Source: CAZAZQ01 sp964489705
Lineage (GTDB): Bacteria; Zixibacteria; MSB-5A5; GN15; FEB-12
NCBI GenBank assembly: GCA_964489705.1
Contig: CAZAZQ010000002.1
Location: 124,001-188,000, forward strand
DNA length: 64,000 nucleotides
Direction: 5' to 3'
Each line of letters starts with the position of its first letter. The stretch's first letter is position 1. Of this stretch, positions 9,257 to 17,611 are shown piece after piece. Both the position numbers and the translations under genes were made by a program. The notes beneath the pieces were generated by a model. The model made no database searches. It had not been told where the DNA came from and saw only the letters and a program-made list of their open reading frames with translations.

Positions 9257-12040
9257 ATGAAATTTCTCGGTAAGCCGTTCCGGATAAGTGCGATAACTAT
9301 TTTCATTCTCGCCTTTGCCCTCCAAGCGATGGCGGTCGCCCCGATGCCGGAAGCGGTGGAAAAATGGAAAGCGGAAGGGAAGTGGGAAAAAGTCGTCAAC
9401 GATTGGAAAGAGTTCAAGAAACGCGGCGGATGCGCCCCTGAAGCGCATTCGGTTTTCGATAAAAAGAAAAGTCTGGCGGCGATGGCGCTCGGCGAACAGT
9501 TCACCGACACGGTGCGCGTTATTGTGATTTTGGTCGATTTCAGCGATTGGCCCGACACCGGGCAATCGCAAGCCGGCACCCCCGCCGATTTTGATTCCAT
9601 TCTCTTCTCCGATCGCAACATAGATTCCATATACAACCCGACCGGTTCAATGACGGATTATTACATGGAGGTCTCTTACGGGCAATTTTACATTAAAGGT
9701 GATATTGTCGGTTGGTACCGGATGCCTAAGACGTACGCCTATTACGTCGGTGACGACAACGGCTTATCCCGTGGAGCAGAATTGGCAACCGATGCGGTCG
9801 ATGCCGCGCACAACGCCGGGGTCGACTTTTCCGTCTATGATCATGACGGAGATTCGAACTGTGACGGAGTTATTATCATCCATGCCGGTCCCGGTGCGGA
9901 AGAAGGAAAGTATGGAATTTGGTCTCACAAATCGACGTTGTCCGTCCCACGGGTATATAACGACGTTACTATCTCGTCGTACACCATGAATCCGGAGGAA
10001 TTTCAAAACAATCTCACCCCTATCGGGGTTTTCTGCCACGAGTATGGCCATTTCCTCGGCTTACCGGATTTGTATGACGTTGATTATGAGCCGGCTTCTT
10101 CGGATGGATTGGGATACTGGTCGCTGATGGCGAGCGGCAATTATTTGGGCGGTTCCAAAAAGCCTGCCCATTTCGATGCCTGGTGTAAAGGGTACATCGG
10201 ATTCCTCAATATCATTGAGCTGTCCGAAAACCGGTACCAACAAGCGATTCCCGCCGTGGAATTTAACAACGTGGCGTACAAGCTGAAAAACGACAGTTCC
10301 GGCTCGCAGTATTGGCTGGTGGAAAACCGGCAGAAAATCGGTTTTGACCAGAGTCTGCCGGGCGCTGGCTTGTGTATCTACCACGTCGATCCGGGTGCCG
10401 GATGGAACAACTGGAATTACCTTCGGTATCATGTGGCGTTGGAACAAGCCGACGGCAATAATGACTTGGCATTGACTCAATACAATCGAGGTGATGGAGG
10501 CGACCCCTGGCCCGGAACCGCCAACGCCCGGGATTTTCACAACTTTACCAATCCCGACACCAAGACAAACCCCACCACACCAGTTGATACCGCTGATGTA
10601 ACGTGGATCGGAGTGTGGGACATTTCCAATTCCGATTCGATAATGACGGCGGATTTTGACGTGGTCGAGTGTTCTCGGCCCTGGGTGAAACTTTACGGAA
10701 CCGACTCGGTTCGTTTTGTCGACGATCCGCCCGGAGGCGACGGGGACGGCATCATTGAAGCGGGGGAGACTATCCAGTTTTTCTTCAAGATAAGGAATTA
10801 CATGAGAAACTCGTATAACATCCGAGCTTCTCTGGCAACCAGTAGTCCCGCCATTACCTTCACGACGAATGACGTGGAGCTCCATCAGCATCTGTTCGGG
10901 TTGGTGCAGTCCAACCTTCTTGCACCGATAGAGTTTCACGTTGCCGATACCTTGACTCCTTCTATCGATTCGTTTTTCCTGACCATCACCACCGATTCAC
11001 TGGAGACTCCCTACGGTACCGGCGAATATACCACCACCTTTGGTTTCGAGTACCAAATCGGCGGCGCTCAGATTCTCATCGTGGACGATGATAGGGGAGA
11101 GACGTACGAGGAAAGTATTGAAAATGTTTTTCGAAAGATGAAGGTACCTGCCGATACGTGGCACAAACAAGCCTACGGTACCCCGACTGGAGCGCAGCTT
11201 TCCAAGTATCGGATAGTCATATGGTACACCGGCGACTCTACTTTCCGTGCCTTGGATTCGACAGATGTGCAAGCCATGAAAGAATTCATGGACGGCGGTG
11301 GGAATATGTTGTTGTCCACTCTTTCCGGGGTGCTTGATTTGGCGGCTATCGACTCGGTGTTCCTTGCCGATTACTTCGGGGTACGCCATACCGGTAACGT
11401 CTGGTGGATCCGGTTCGGAGGAGTGACGGGGAATCCTTTCAGTGAAGGGTTGACCTTCTCGTACGATGGTCTGAATTATCCTTTCCGACATGTGATGAGT
11501 GTCGCACCGGTGGGGATAGGGGAACCGGCGTTTCGGTGTGATGGGAATTATGAAGACTCTTTATGCGGGATTTCGTATACCGGATCCCATAAGGCGATTT
11601 TCCTGACCTTCCCGATGGAGTTTATCGACGATAACGTGATACCGTGGTACCCGAAGGATTCCCTCCTTGTTCATGCGTTGGATTTCTTCGGCGGCAATGC
11701 TACCTCGGTCTATGACGGCAAGCCGTTCACCCAATTGCCGAAGAACTTTGAGCTGGAACAAAATTATCCGAACCCGTTCAACCCGACCACGAACATTACT
11801 TATACGTTACGCTCAACGTCCGGCTTCGGCAGAACCCCGGCGAAGACGAACTTGTCTATTTACAATGTCCTGGGGCAGCATATCAAAACGTTGGTCGATG
11901 AAATCCAGATGCCCGGCACTTATACCGTCACCTGGGACGGTACCGACCGGTGGGGGAGAGAAGTCGCCTCGGGGGTTTATTTCTACCGGCTGGTTCGAGG
12001 TGAAGATTCGGAAGCGAAAAAGATGGTTCTCCTGAAATAA
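9257..12040 (+). CDS. M6-family (immune inhibitor A-like) secreted metalloprotease with sorting domain
   Basis: A 927-residue protein. The ATG at 9257 has AGAAGGA 8 nt upstream and opens a signal peptide (KFLGKPFRISAITIFILAFA). The zinc site is HEYGHFLGLPD: His261 and His265 as ligands, Glu262 as general base and Asp271 as the expected third ligand, as in M6 peptidases. A further domain (residues 600-780) with ILIVDDDRGETYEESI resembles the Rossmann-like inserts found in such exoproteins. The C-terminus from about residue 830 is a QNYPNPFNPTTNITY sorting domain ending AKKMVLLK. It lies 87 nt after the S8 protease and in the same direction, so the two may be co-transcribed. The substrate cannot be read from sequence. 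Confidence 0.9.
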   Translation: MKFLGKPFRISAITIFILAFALQAMAVAPMPEAVEKWKAEGKWEKVVNDWKEFKKRGGCAPEAHSVFDKKKSLAAMALGEQFTDTVRVIVILVDFSDWPDTGQSQAGTPADFDSILFSDRNIDSIYNPTGSMTDYYMEVSYGQFYIKGDIVGWYRMPKTYAYYVGDDNGLSRGAELATDAVDAAHNAGVDFSVYDHDGDSNCDGVIIIHAGPGAEEGKYGIWSHKSTLSVPRVYNDVTISSYTMNPEEFQNNLTPIGVFCHEYGHFLGLPDLYDVDYEPASSDGLGYWSLMASGNYLGGSKKPAHFDAWCKGYIGFLNIIELSENRYQQAIPAVEFNNVAYKLKNDSSGSQYWLVENRQKIGFDQSLPGAGLCIYHVDPGAGWNNWNYLRYHVALEQADGNNDLALTQYNRGDGGDPWPGTANARDFHNFTNPDTKTNPTTPVDTADVTWIGVWDISNSDSIMTADFDVVECSRPWVKLYGTDSVRFVDDPPGGDGDGIIEAGETIQFFFKIRNYMRNSYNIRASLATSSPAITFTTNDVELHQHLFGLVQSNLLAPIEFHVADTLTPSIDSFFLTITTDSLETPYGTGEYTTTFGFEYQIGGAQILIVDDDRGETYEESIENVFRKMKVPADTWHKQAYGTPTGAQLSKYRIVIWYTGDSTFRALDSTDVQAMKEFMDGGGNMLLSTLSGVLDLAAIDSVFLADYFGVRHTGNVWWIRFGGVTGNPFSEGLTFSYDGLNYPFRHVMSVAPVGIGEPAFRCDGNYEDSLCGISYTGSHKAIFLTFPMEFIDDNVIPWYPKDSLLVHALDFFGGNATSVYDGKPFTQLPKNFELEQNYPNPFNPTTNITYTLRSTSGFGRTPAKTNLSIYNVLGQHIKTLVDEIQMPGTYTVTWDGTDRWGREVASGVYFYRLVRGEDSEAKKMVLLK

Positions 12041-12059
12041 AGTCCGCCATCTCTTTGGA

Positions 12060-12088
12060 AATAGCCGCCGAACAGGCGGCTATTTTAT
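12060..12088 (+). terminator. Rho-independent terminator after the M6 protease
   Basis: A 10-bp perfect stem (AATAGCCGCC at 12060-12069 with GGCGGCTATT at 12075-12084) and a GAACA loop are followed by TTTATT. It separates the protease genes from the iron module. Confidence 0.85.
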
Positions 12089-12144
12089 TGTCGCTCAACG
12101 ACATAAATTGTCACAAAAAAGAAGAAAAATAATCAACTATTCAC

Positions 12145-12193
12145 TTGACTTTTGTGTTATAATAATAAATATTGAAATTGAAATTCGTTTTCA
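12145..12193 (+). promoter_or_regulatory. fur promoter with a candidate Fur box
   Basis: TTGACT at 12145-12150 is a good -35; the -10 is less clear within the AT-rich stretch that follows (AATATT at 12168-12173 gives a 17-nt spacer, and TATAAT at 12158 is too close). At 12172-12193 the sequence reads TTGAAAT TGAAATT C GTTTTCA, which resembles the hexamer-repeat layout of a Fur box (GATAATGATAAT-like direct units followed by an inverted one). This suggests iron-responsive autoregulation of the fur-feo operon; it is a motif-level inference. Confidence 0.5.
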
Positions 12194-12213
12194 TTTAGGA
12201 TTCGAGTAGGTAG

Positions 12214-12666
12214 ATGAAAGAGTTTTTGAGAACCAAAGGTTTTAAGATGACGCCGCAGCGGGAACTGATTTTCCGCTCCTTTTTCGAGATGGGAAAGCAT
12301 GTGTCCGTCGACGAATTGTATGAGCGGGTTCGCCAAAAAGACCGGTCGGTCGGCTACAGTACCGTCTGGCGGAATCTGAAACTTATCTGCCGCGTCGGTT
12401 TGGCGGAAGAGGTGAACATTGGAGACGGCGTCACTCGGTACGACCGCGTGACGCAGGATCCTCATGGGCACTTGTACTGCTTAGGATGTAAGAAATTCAT
12501 TGAGTTCAACGTCGAACAGATAGTGGGGATTTTGGCGCAGACCGCCCAAGAACACGAGTTTGCCCCGGAGGGGTTCAAGATAGAAGTGCAAGGGTACTGT
12601 GACGAATGCCGAAAGAAAATGAAGAATTCGGAAACAAAAACGGAAGGTGGAACAAAGGAAGAATAA
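12214..12666 (+). CDS. fur: Fur-family ferric uptake regulator
   Basis: A 150-residue metalloregulator with the usual Fur layout. An N-terminal winged helix (GFKMTPQRELIFRSFFE, then SVGYSTVWRNLKLI as the recognition region) is followed by the metal/dimer domain with HGHLYCLGCKKF and a second Cys pair, CDEC, which together form the structural zinc site. Position directly upstream of feoA-feoB favours an iron role over zinc (Zur) or peroxide (PerR) sensing, but the subfamily cannot be fixed by sequence alone. It is probably the first gene of a four-gene operon, with 57 nt to feoA. Confidence 0.88.
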   Translation: MKEFLRTKGFKMTPQRELIFRSFFEMGKHVSVDELYERVRQKDRSVGYSTVWRNLKLICRVGLAEEVNIGDGVTRYDRVTQDPHGHLYCLGCKKFIEFNVEQIVGILAQTAQEHEFAPEGFKIEVQGYCDECRKKMKNSETKTEGGTKEE

Positions 12667-12723
12667 GCTCTCTCGACATACTCGTGTATGGTTTTGAATA
12701 AGCAAAGCGTGAGGAAAAAAAGA

Positions 12724-12954
12724 ATGACAAATCTTAACAAGATGAATCCCGGTCAGCGCGGGCGGGTAGTCGGTTTTACCGAAGACAACCCGATTACGCG
12801 TCGATTGCTGGAATTGGGACTCGTGCCGGGACGAGCGGTAACGTATCTGCGGAATGCTCCTCTTCAGGATCCGATGGAAGTGCAAATCGGTGTGAATCGG
12901 CTATCTCTTCGACATTCGGAAGCGGCGTTGGTAACGGTGGAGCTTGAAGACTAA
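12724..12954 (+). CDS. feoA: FeoA ferrous iron transport accessory protein
   Basis: A 76-residue SH3-like protein. The ATG at 12724 (after GAGG at 12711-12714) gives the normal family length; an upstream in-frame ATG at 12688 would add 12 basic residues. Typical FeoA features are MNPGQRGRVVGF, the central RRLLELGLVPG segment and a closing GVNRLSLRHSEAALVTVE. FeoA is a small cytosolic partner thought to bind FeoB and support Fe(II) uptake. It sits 30 nt before feoB. Confidence 0.93.
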   Translation: MTNLNKMNPGQRGRVVGFTEDNPITRRLLELGLVPGRAVTYLRNAPLQDPMEVQIGVNRLSLRHSEAALVTVELED

Positions 12955-12984
12955 GGGGAACGTTCGCTCGTTTTTCATACGGTT

Positions 12985-15115
12985 ATGCTGATTTCAGCAG
13001 GGAAAAAGACCTCATCGGTCTCTTGCGGAGTGGCAATTTGCGGGAATCCCAATTCCGGCAAGACGACCATTTTTAATGCCATCACCGGTTTGAATCAAAA
13101 GGTGGCGAATTACCCCGGCGTAACGGTGGAAAAAGTCACGGGGCAATTTACCGTCGGCAAGAAAGAGCCCAAGAAAAGGTTCAATATTGTCGATGTTCCC
13201 GGAACGTACTCGCTGGCGGCATTTTCTCCGGACGAGTACATCGCCGCCTCAGCGTTGTGCGGGGAAGCCGAAGGGCAGTGTATGCCCGACGTTATTATCT
13301 GCGTCATTGACGCAACCAATCTGGAGCGGGGGTTGTACCTGTTGTTCCAGATTCTGGAAATCGGTCGGCCGGTCATTGTCGCTCTAAATATGATAGATGT
13401 CGCGACCAAGCGAGGGCTCAAAATTGACTATAAGAAACTCTCCAAACTAATTGGGGGATACCCGGTTGTCCCGGTGGTAGGGAACCGCGGCGTCGGCATT
13501 GACCGGTTGAAAGAAGAAGTGGCGAAGATGTCCGAACATCCGCCGAAAGTGTTTTCCCCCAAGATCTATGATAGCGTCACCGAAGAGGTTTTGACGGAAC
13601 TGCAAAAGCATTTTCAGGCGTCGGGACGAACCCGCGCTCAGTACTTGCGAATCCTTTTTGATGTCGACGGACCGGCGGAGAAACGCTTTTTGAGAGAAGA
13701 AGGTGAGGAAGGGAAAAAATGGCTTGAGCAAAGCAGGGAAAAAATCCGCAGCGAATGGACTTCCCTGTCCGCTGCCGAAACGACTCCGCTGACTCAAAAT
13801 GCTTCCAAGGTATACGCTCAGGTGGTGACCTCGACCAAGTCGGAAGACAAGTCATTTTCGGAAAAATTGGACACTTTCCTTCTCCATCCCATCTTGGGAC
13901 CGTTGGTATTGATTGTAGTCATGCTGCTCGTTTTCCAGTCAATCTTCAGTTTTGCCGAGCCGTTTATGAACTTTATCGACATGTTTTTCTCCGCATTGGC
14001 TGATTGGGTGGCGTCGGTGATGCCTGCCGGTCCGATGCAGTCGTTGCTTACCGACGGCGTTATCGGCGGGGTCGGGTCAGTCCTTGTTTTCGTGCCTCAG
14101 ATAGCCATATTGTTCATTTTTATCGCTATCTTGGAAGATTCCGGGTATATGTCGCGGGCGGCGTTTTTGGTCGATCGAATGTTCCGGTGGTGCGGTTTGT
14201 CCGGGAAGTCGTTCATCCCCATGCTGTCATCGTTTGCCTGTGCCGTCCCGGGTATAATGGCGACCCGAACCATTGAAGACAGGAAGCTTCGTTTTATCAC
14301 CATCATGGTCGCTCCCTTGATGACCTGTTCGGCTCGGCTGCCGGTCTACGCTATCATGATAGCCGCCTTTGTCCCGTATAAGAGCTACTTCGGCGTCATC
14401 AACCTTCAAGGGATTGTCCTGACCTTGCTGTATTTATTGGGAATCGTTTTAGCCGTTATCGTAGCCTTCGTTTTGAGTCGGGTCTTCTTCAAGACGGAGC
14501 GGGGGACGTTCCTGATGGAGATGCCCAGCTACAAGGCACCCATGTTAAGTTCCATCGCCATCAAAGTCATCAACCGGGTCAAATCGTTCGTCATCAGAGC
14601 CGGTACCGTTATCTTGGCGATAACGATTCTCATTTGGGGGNNNNNNNNNNNNNNNNNNNNNNNNNNNNNNNNNNNNNNNNNNNNNNNNNNNNNNNNNNNN
14701 NNNNNNNNNNNNNNNNNNNNNNNNNNNNNNNNNNNNNNNNCTCGGCTGGGATTGGAAAATAACGATGGCAACCCTTTCGTCGTTTCCGGCGCGGGAAGTC
14801 ATCATCGCCTCGCTTGGCACCATTTTCAACTTGGGCACCGATGTGGACAACAGCTCTGCTTCACTGGTGGATAAAATGCGTCAAGCAACCTGGGAAGACG
14901 GGCCTCGAAAGGGGAAGCCGTTGTTTACGCTGGCGGTGGCGCTTTCTATTATGGTCTTTTTCGCTCTTTCCTGTCAATGCGGAGCGACCGTCGTAACCAT
15001 CAAGCAGGAAACCTCGAGTTGGTATTACGCCTGGTTCACGTTCGGCTATATGACCGTCTTAGCCTATGTCTTCGCTTTGATGGTATATCAATTTTTCACT
15101 TGGTTGGGATACTGA
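12985..15115 (+). CDS. feoB: FeoB ferrous iron transporter (interrupted by assembly gap)
   Basis: An inner-membrane Fe(II) transporter with an N-terminal G domain: Walker A GNPNSGKTTIFNAITG, DVPGTYSL (G3) and NMID (G4). Transmembrane helices begin near residue 300 and include the gate motif SFACAVPGIMATRTIEDRK. A 100-N gap (14641-14740) interrupts the coding sequence. The frame before the gap does not continue through it: after the gap the true frame is shifted and reads LGWDWKITMATLSSFPAREV, a typical FeoB second gate motif, to a TGA at 15113-15115. The N-run is therefore a placeholder, and the real missing length is not 100. Homologous FeoB proteins suggest a few dozen residues or more are missing. 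I treat this as one intact gene. Confidence 0.93.
14641..14740. other. Assembly gap (100 N)
   Basis: Exactly 100 ambiguous bases join two contigs inside feoB. The reading frames on the two sides differ, so the length is nominal. Confidence 1.
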
Positions 15116-15288
15116 TGAGCACCTTGTGGCAACATTTGCTGGTGTTGGGAATTATCGGCGCGGCGATAGTTTATTTGGTGATATACTATATCCGCCGAAG
15201 GAGGAATAAATCCGCCTGCGCCAGTTGTCCTTCACTTCGGGTGCTCCAAGACAACCGGCGGGTGAAAGCCAAGTCAAAAAGTCTCTGA
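15115..15288 (+). CDS. FeoB-associated Cys-rich membrane protein
   Basis: A 57-residue protein whose ATG overlaps the feoB stop by one base (TGATG). It has one N-terminal transmembrane helix (LLVLGIIGAAIVYLVIYYI), a basic stop-transfer stretch (RRRRNK) and a short Cys motif, CASCPS. This matches the small FeoB-associated Cys-rich proteins that follow feoB in many bacteria. Its role in Fe(II) transport is not well defined, and metal binding by the two cysteines is inference. Confidence 0.82.
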   Translation: MSTLWQHLLVLGIIGAAIVYLVIYYIRRRRNKSACASCPSLRVLQDNRRVKAKSKSL

Positions 15289-15377
15289 GTAACCCCCTAT
15301 CGTAATCCTTTTCAAAAAGAAGAGGGAAGAGGCTCAAAAATCATTGGAAATCCGTTTTTCTCGATAGTCAACAGGCG

Positions 15378-15383
15378 TATATT
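15378..15383 (+). promoter_or_regulatory. -10 element close to the ecfT start
   Basis: TATATT lies 9 nt before the ATG at 15393. The T-rich sequence at the -35 position (TTTTTC at 15355-15360) is weak. A start site at or next to the ATG would give a leaderless or nearly leaderless mRNA for the housekeeping run that follows. Confidence 0.35.
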
Positions 15384-15392
15384 ATTCCTGTT

Positions 15393-16196
15393 ATGTGGCA
15401 AGGGAAACCGATACTGTTGGGGCAATATCGCCCGTTGGACTCGTTTTTGCACCGCTTGGACGCTCGCTCCAAGATTATGCCGGTGATGATTGTGCTGGTG
15501 CTGTCTTTGCTTACCGGCTCGTCCTTATTTTATATCTCGGTGTTGGCGGTGCTTGTGGCAGGGTTGCTGACGTCAGGGGTGGCACCCTCATTGTTATGGA
15601 GCAACTTCAAGCCGATTCTCTTCTTGGTGGCGATTACGGCGATTTACCACCTCCTGTTTACCGGCAGAGACACGGACGTTTTGTTGACGGTCTTCGGATT
15701 TTCCATTACAAGCGGCGCCGTTCATGCCGCTTTCTTTTACTCGCTGCGCTTGTTTCTTTTCGTGGCAATTGCTTTTCTGGTCACGTTGACCAGTTCTCCA
15801 TCGGAATTGGCGGATGCTTTCACTCGGATACTGTCCCCCCTGCAAAAAATTCGTGTGCCGGTCAGCGACGTCGGTTTGATTTTGTTTATGGCAATTCGTT
15901 TTATCCCCGTTCTATATGATGAATTTGAGACGATAAAACATGCCCAAATCGTCCGGGGAGTGCGTTTTTCCGGTTCGTTGTGGCATCGCTTGAAAAAGAC
16001 CGTCTATATTATCATCCCGGTATTTATAGCTTCTCTTCACCGTGCCGATGAGCTGGCGTTGGCAATTCAAGCGCGAGGGTACGGCAAATCGCCACGCCGG
16101 ACGTATTACACGCTTTCTCGTTTCGGCGGCAAAGACTGGCTGTTTGTCGGCTTGAGCACGGTGGTGTTGATAGGGATATTTTGGCTGACAAAGTAG
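15393..16196 (+). CDS. ecfT: ECF transporter transmembrane component EcfT (CbiQ family)
   Basis: A 267-residue membrane protein with about five to six hydrophobic segments. It has the two Ala-Arg-Gly-type coupling motifs of EcfT in the C-terminal half (IVRGVRFSG and AIQARGYGKS), which dock on the ATPases. Energy-coupling factor transporters import vitamins and metals through a shared EcfT plus ATPases and a substrate-binding S component. Neither ATPase nor S genes are in the window, so the substrate is unknown. The gene is 4 nt from truA; in Firmicutes ecfA1-ecfA2-ecfT-truA is a common order, and here only the ecfT-truA half remains. Confidence 0.85.
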   Translation: MWQGKPILLGQYRPLDSFLHRLDARSKIMPVMIVLVLSLLTGSSLFYISVLAVLVAGLLTSGVAPSLLWSNFKPILFLVAITAIYHLLFTGRDTDVLLTVFGFSITSGAVHAAFFYSLRLFLFVAIAFLVTLTSSPSELADAFTRILSPLQKIRVPVSDVGLILFMAIRFIPVLYDEFETIKHAQIVRGVRFSGSLWHRLKKTVYIIIPVFIASLHRADELALAIQARGYGKSPRRTYYTLSRFGGKDWLFVGLSTVVLIGIFWLTK

Positions 16197-16200
16197 CACC

Positions 16201-16959
16201 ATGAAGAACATAAAACTGACCATCGAGTACAAAGGAACCTCTTTCTCCGGTTGGCAGATTCAATCGGGGCAAAAGACCGTTCAAGGAGAAATCACCGAAG
16301 CGATTTATAAAACGACCGGACAAAAAGTGAAGCTGACCGGAGCGGGGAGAACCGATGCAGGCGTCCACGCCTTGGGGCAGGTGGCGAATTTCCTTATCGA
16401 CCATCCGCTTCCGCCGGAACGGTATCGGGACGCATTGAACTATTACCTTCCCGATGACATTAGAATCAAGGGCGCCGAGGAAGCAGCGCTTGACTTCAAC
16501 GCCCGCCGCGATGCGGTTTCCAAGCGCTATCGATATCTCATCGGCTTTGAAAAATCCGCCCTCTATCGGGAATATCGCTGGGAATATCCCCATCGGCTCG
16601 ATATTGAAAAATTGCGTGATGCTGCCGTCCTCATTGTCGGTGAGCATGACTTCGCCCCCTTTTGTGTAACCGCTTCCCGTAAACCCGACAATACCTGCCG
16701 TATCGAATCCGCCAAGTGGTTTCTCGTACGTCCCTTGCTGGTTTTCGAGATTCGAGGAAATCGGTTTTTGCACGGAATGGTACGCTCTCTGGTTGGCGCA
16801 ATGGTCAACCTGGCGACGATGGACCGGGATAACCACCCACAAAACTTGACAATGGAACACTTCCGAGATATTATTCATTCTTCGACAGAAGAGCGAGTGG
16901 TGTTCACAGCGCCGCCACAAGGGTTGTACCTGGTGTCGGTTCAATATAGGAAGGAATGA
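16201..16959 (+). CDS. truA: tRNA pseudouridine(38-40) synthase TruA
   Basis: A 252-residue enzyme that isomerises uridines 38-40 of the tRNA anticodon arm. The family signature GAGRTDAGVHALGQVANF carries the catalytic Asp52. Other conserved parts are IEYKGTSFSGWQ at the N-terminus and the C-terminal FLHGMVRSLVGAM segment. Length is normal. It is followed by talC after 4 nt, so it belongs to the dense housekeeping run. Confidence 0.95.
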   Translation: MKNIKLTIEYKGTSFSGWQIQSGQKTVQGEITEAIYKTTGQKVKLTGAGRTDAGVHALGQVANFLIDHPLPPERYRDALNYYLPDDIRIKGAEEAALDFNARRDAVSKRYRYLIGFEKSALYREYRWEYPHRLDIEKLRDAAVLIVGEHDFAPFCVTASRKPDNTCRIESAKWFLVRPLLVFEIRGNRFLHGMVRSLVGAMVNLATMDRDNHPQNLTMEHFRDIIHSSTEERVVFTAPPQGLYLVSVQYRKE

Positions 16960-16963
16960 GAGC

Positions 16964-17611
16964 ATGAAATTCTTTATCGACACAGCCAATATTGAACAGA
17001 TAAAATCCGCTGCCGCTATGGGGATACTCGATGGAGTGACGACCAATCCTTCGTTGGCAGCCAAAGAAACCTCCCCCTACCGCGAACTGCTTGAGGAAAT
17101 CTGCAAAATCGTCGACGGACCCGTTTCCGCCGAGGTGCTGGCAACCGATTATGACGGGATGGTAAAAGAAGCCCGAGAACTAGTGACGATCGCCGACAAT
17201 ATCGTCATCAAAATCCCGACCACGCTCGAAGGGCTGAAGGCGATGAAAACCCTGAGCTCAGAAGGAATTCACGTCAATGCGACTTTGGTTTTTACCCCTT
17301 CGCAGGCTCTGTTAGTCGCCAAAGCGGGGGCAGCCTATGTTTCTCCCTTTATCGGGCGGCTGGATGACGTTTCCCGCGATGGGATGAATCTCATCAGCGA
17401 AATTGTCACTATCTACCAGAACTACAATTTCAGCACGGAGGTGCTGGTAGCGTCGGTTCGACATCCCATGCATGTCGTGGAAGCCGCTCTCATTGGGGCG
17501 GATGTCATCACTATGCCGTATAATGTCATAGAGAAGTTGATTAAGCATCCCATGACGGACATCGGCTTGGAAAAATTTATCGCTGATTACAAGAAGGCTG
17601 GCAAAGGCTGA
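16964..17611 (+). CDS. talC: Transaldolase / fructose-6-phosphate aldolase (TalC type)
   Basis: A 215-residue TIM-barrel enzyme of the small transaldolase subfamily. The Schiff-base lysine is Lys83 in VIKIPTTLEG. The N-terminus FIDTANIEQI and the loop GVTTNPSLAAKE are also diagnostic. It moves a dihydroxyacetone unit between sugar phosphates in the non-oxidative pentose phosphate pathway. Transaldolase and fructose-6-phosphate aldolase activities cannot be told apart with certainty from sequence. Its stop overlaps the purB start (TGATG). Confidence 0.93.
   Translation: MKFFIDTANIEQIKSAAAMGILDGVTTNPSLAAKETSPYRELLEEICKIVDGPVSAEVLATDYDGMVKEARELVTIADNIVIKIPTTLEGLKAMKTLSSEGIHVNATLVFTPSQALLVAKAGAAYVSPFIGRLDDVSRDGMNLISEIVTIYQNYNFSTEVLVASVRHPMHVVEAALIGADVITMPYNVIEKLIKHPMTDIGLEKFIADYKKAGKG

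Noticed and set aside
14765..15115. Separate 116-residue protein after the N gap
   Set aside because: Its frame is open back to the gap edge and reads typical FeoB sequence (LGWDWKITMATLSSFPAREV), so it is the end of feoB.
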